Assembly (NCBI GenBank): GCA_020639115.1
Contig: JACKHG010000065.1
Span: 1-6,738 of the forward strand
Origin: Phycisphaerales bacterium
GTDB lineage: Bacteria > Planctomycetota > Phycisphaerae > UBA1845
Reading direction: 5' to 3'
DNA length: 6,738 bases
The position numbers and the translations under genes were made by a program. The notes under the pieces are model-generated. The model saw only the letters and a list, made by a program, of their open reading frames with translations. It made no database searches and was not told the DNA's origin. Below are positions 5,567 through 6,738 of the stretch, one piece after another. How positions within the stretch are numbered: the first letter of the stretch is position 1; the number at the start of each line of letters is the position of its first letter.

Positions 5567-6133
5567 ATGAGCCTGACGATCACATCCGAACCGGCCGTTG
5601 AGCCATTGGACCTTGATGACGTCAAGTGCCATCTGCGCATTGACGGCGACGAAGAGGACGAACGGCTGGAGCGGATGATCACGGCCGCCCGGCAGTTCAT
5701 CGAGCAGGTCACCTGGCGGCAACTGATCACCGCGACCTATGCCTGGAAGCTCGATCGACTGTGCGGCGTGCTGTACGTGCCGCGACCGCCGCTGCAGTCG
5801 GTGGCGAGCATCGCGTACATCGATGCGAACGGCGATTCCCAGACGTTCTCATCATCGCTGTACACCGTCGACATCGCCCACGATCCCGGCCGCATCCTGC
5901 CGGCCTACAACCAGTCCTGGCCGAACACACGGGGACACATTCAGGACGCGACGATCACTTTTGACGCCGGATACGGCGATGCCGCAGACGATGTGCCGGC
6001 CGCGATCCGCGAAGCGCTGCTGCTGAAAGTCGAGGAACTGTACAGGCCGGGCTGCGACGCCATTACGAACGCCATTATGCACATGCTGAGCCCGTACCGC
6101 GTTTACGACACGAGGATCATTCGAAACCTGTAA
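5567..6133 (+). CDS. Head-tail connector protein, gp6-like / phiE125 gp8-type family
   Basis: A 188-residue protein. The N-terminus has the family signature: LTITSEPAVEPLDLDDVKCHLRID (3-26), then the acidic GDEEDERLERMITAARQFIEQVT (27-49), a helix pair that in HK97 gp6 and SPP1 gp15 builds the ring under the portal. The middle carries VPRPPLQSVASIAYIDANG (71-89), typical of the longer phiE125 gp8-type branch. DATITFDAGYGDAADDVPAAIREALLLKVEELY (127-159) matches the C-terminal 'aGyG, P..i..Ai' block of that branch. There is no good Shine-Dalgarno; the start lies three bases after the upstream stop, so translation probably depends on coupling. The stop overlaps the next start as TAATG. Its expected role is to attach beneath the portal and receive the closure protein after packaging. 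Confidence 0.85.
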   Translation: MSLTITSEPAVEPLDLDDVKCHLRIDGDEEDERLERMITAARQFIEQVTWRQLITATYAWKLDRLCGVLYVPRPPLQSVASIAYIDANGDSQTFSSSLYTVDIAHDPGRILPAYNQSWPNTRGHIQDATITFDAGYGDAADDVPAAIREALLLKVEELYRPGCDAITNAIMHMLSPYRVYDTRIIRNL

Positions 6134-6525
6134 TGACGTGCGCGACCAGCTGCAGATCGATGATGCGGAAGGCCAAACGCGGCGACGTCGAGGCGCGGCG
6201 GACGGAGTCGTCGCTGGCGAACGATCACGGGGAAATCGATTACACGCTCGACGCGAACTGGAAGCCGTACCTGCCGTGCGTCTGGTTCGCCATCAAGCCG
6301 GTGCGGTCGTCCGAGCCGGAGGTGAGCGACCAACTGACCGGGCAACTGACGCACACGCTGACGACGCGATATTCGGCGGCGAAGGTGGCCATCCTGCCGT
6401 CGATGCGGATCCGGTTCATGCGGGGGGCGACCAAGCGGACGTTTTACGTGGCCGGGCCGCCGAAGAACATCGACGAGGCGGACGACTGGCTGGAGATTCC
6501 CTGCATTGAGGAGGTGCCGGGGTAA
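6133..6525 (+). CDS. Head closure / head-tail adaptor protein (SPP1 gp16-like, Phage_H_T_join family)
   Basis: A protein of up to 130 residues. The mid and C-terminal part fits the head-tail joining family: Gly-Glu near residue 33 followed by an aromatic-containing strand (PCVWFAIKPVRSSE), THTLTTRYSAAKVAILPSMR (about 73-92), then KRTFYVAGPPKNIDEADDWL (101-120) and EIPCIEEV, which resembles the usual 'GPP-N-D-E' and 'C-x-E' ending. Such proteins close the capsid exit channel and dock the tail. The first ATG (6133) overlaps the connector stop. Internal ATGs at 6160 and 6163 would give a start at MMRKAKRG or MRKAKRG, closer to the short basic N-termini common in the family, and the first nine residues (MTCATSCRS) look atypical, so the true start is uncertain. 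The stop overlaps the next ATG at 6525. Confidence 0.8.
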   Translation: MTCATSCRSMMRKAKRGDVEARRTESSLANDHGEIDYTLDANWKPYLPCVWFAIKPVRSSEPEVSDQLTGQLTHTLTTRYSAAKVAILPSMRIRFMRGATKRTFYVAGPPKNIDEADDWLEIPCIEEVPG

Positions 6526-6738
6526 TGGCGGCGAATGCGAACAATCCGGCGGCGGCTCGCGCTGCGATCGCAGAGGTGCAGCAGACTTTCCAGAGTCTGT
6601 ACGACAGCGATGCGCCACGACGGATCATCCGCCCCGGGATTGCGGCCGGATTGCGGGTCCTGCGGGATGCCATCCGGTCGGCCGCTCCGGTGAACCGGCG
6701 CCGGGTCAAAGCGTCTCACAGGCGGTTTGCGAAGCGGG
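6525..6738 (+). CDS. HK97 gp10-like neck / tail-completion protein (3' partial)
   Basis: The ATG at 6525 overlaps the previous stop (TAATG), and the frame stays open for 71 codons to the window edge. The sequence begins MAANANNPAAARAAIAEVQQ and continues through a helix to IIRPGIAAGLRVLRDAIRSA and APVNRRRVKASHRRFAKR. The pattern of a long N-terminal helix, an AG motif, a second helix and then 'AAP' followed by a basic segment is typical of HK97 gp10-family proteins, where the segment after AAP normally carries substrate-like 'T-G-x-L' residues; here it reads VNRRRVK. These proteins bridge the connector complex and the tail tube. The gene order (connector, closure, gp10-like) supports the call, but the truncated view limits certainty. 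Confidence 0.6.
   Translation, partial: MAANANNPAAARAAIAEVQQTFQSLYDSDAPRRIIRPGIAAGLRVLRDAIRSAAPVNRRRVKASHRRFAKR

Noticed and set aside
1..6738. The cluster as a gene transfer agent rather than a phage
   Set aside because: The order terminase, portal, small gene, protease, capsid, connector also occurs in alphaproteobacterial gene transfer agents, but the S49 protease, membrane gene and extra head genes do not match those clusters, and no host flanks are visible to test domestication.

Overview
The window is a slice of the head-morphogenesis module of a tailed, siphovirus-type phage or prophage, read entirely on the + strand. The order follows the HK97 plan: the 3' end of the large terminase subunit (1-243), a small membrane protein (254-490), the portal (453-2084), a 77-residue protein of unknown role (2081-2314), an S49-family serine peptidase in the maturation-protease position (2311-3201), an HK97-fold major capsid protein (3398-4750), a 151-residue protein in the usual decoration-protein position (4821-5276), a 68-residue acidic protein (5357-5563), a gp6-like head-tail connector (5567-6133), a head-closure protein (6133-6525), and the first 71 codons of an HK97 gp10-like protein (6525-6738, cut by the window edge). 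Both ends of the window fall inside genes. No integrase, repressor, lysis gene, tRNA, CRISPR array or insertion sequence is visible, so the sequence cannot tell a prophage from a lytic phage or a domesticated particle such as a gene transfer agent.

The DNA is GC-rich, with G or C favoured in third codon positions, and this produces long open shadow frames on the minus strand. The host is not determinable. A high-GC Gram-negative such as a planctomycete is possible, but that is a weak impression from protein style and not evidence.

The genes fall into three transcript-architecture blocks. From terminase to protease the genes are overlapped or tightly coupled (a 38-base overlap, then two ATGA junctions). 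From capsid to the 68-residue gene the three cistrons are separated by 70-196 base gaps. From the connector onward, coupling resumes (a 3-base gap, then two TAATG junctions). Each of the three gaps holds a hairpin followed by a T-containing tail and then the Shine-Dalgarno of the next gene. The strongest is a near-perfect 23-bp stem with a T6 tract 20 bases before the capsid start. A promoter-like TTGACA with 17-bp spacing sits upstream of it in the only AT-leaning patch of the window. This gap is the most interesting part of the sequence: it may be an attenuator, an mRNA-processing or stabilising element that sets capsid stoichiometry, or a short untranslated RNA of about 130 nt.

Functionally, the terminase packages DNA through the portal into a procapsid built from the capsid protein. 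The capsid's own N-terminal helical region probably serves as scaffold, since no separate scaffold gene is seen, and is presumably removed by the S49 protease. The connector, closure and gp10-like proteins then finish the neck for tail attachment.
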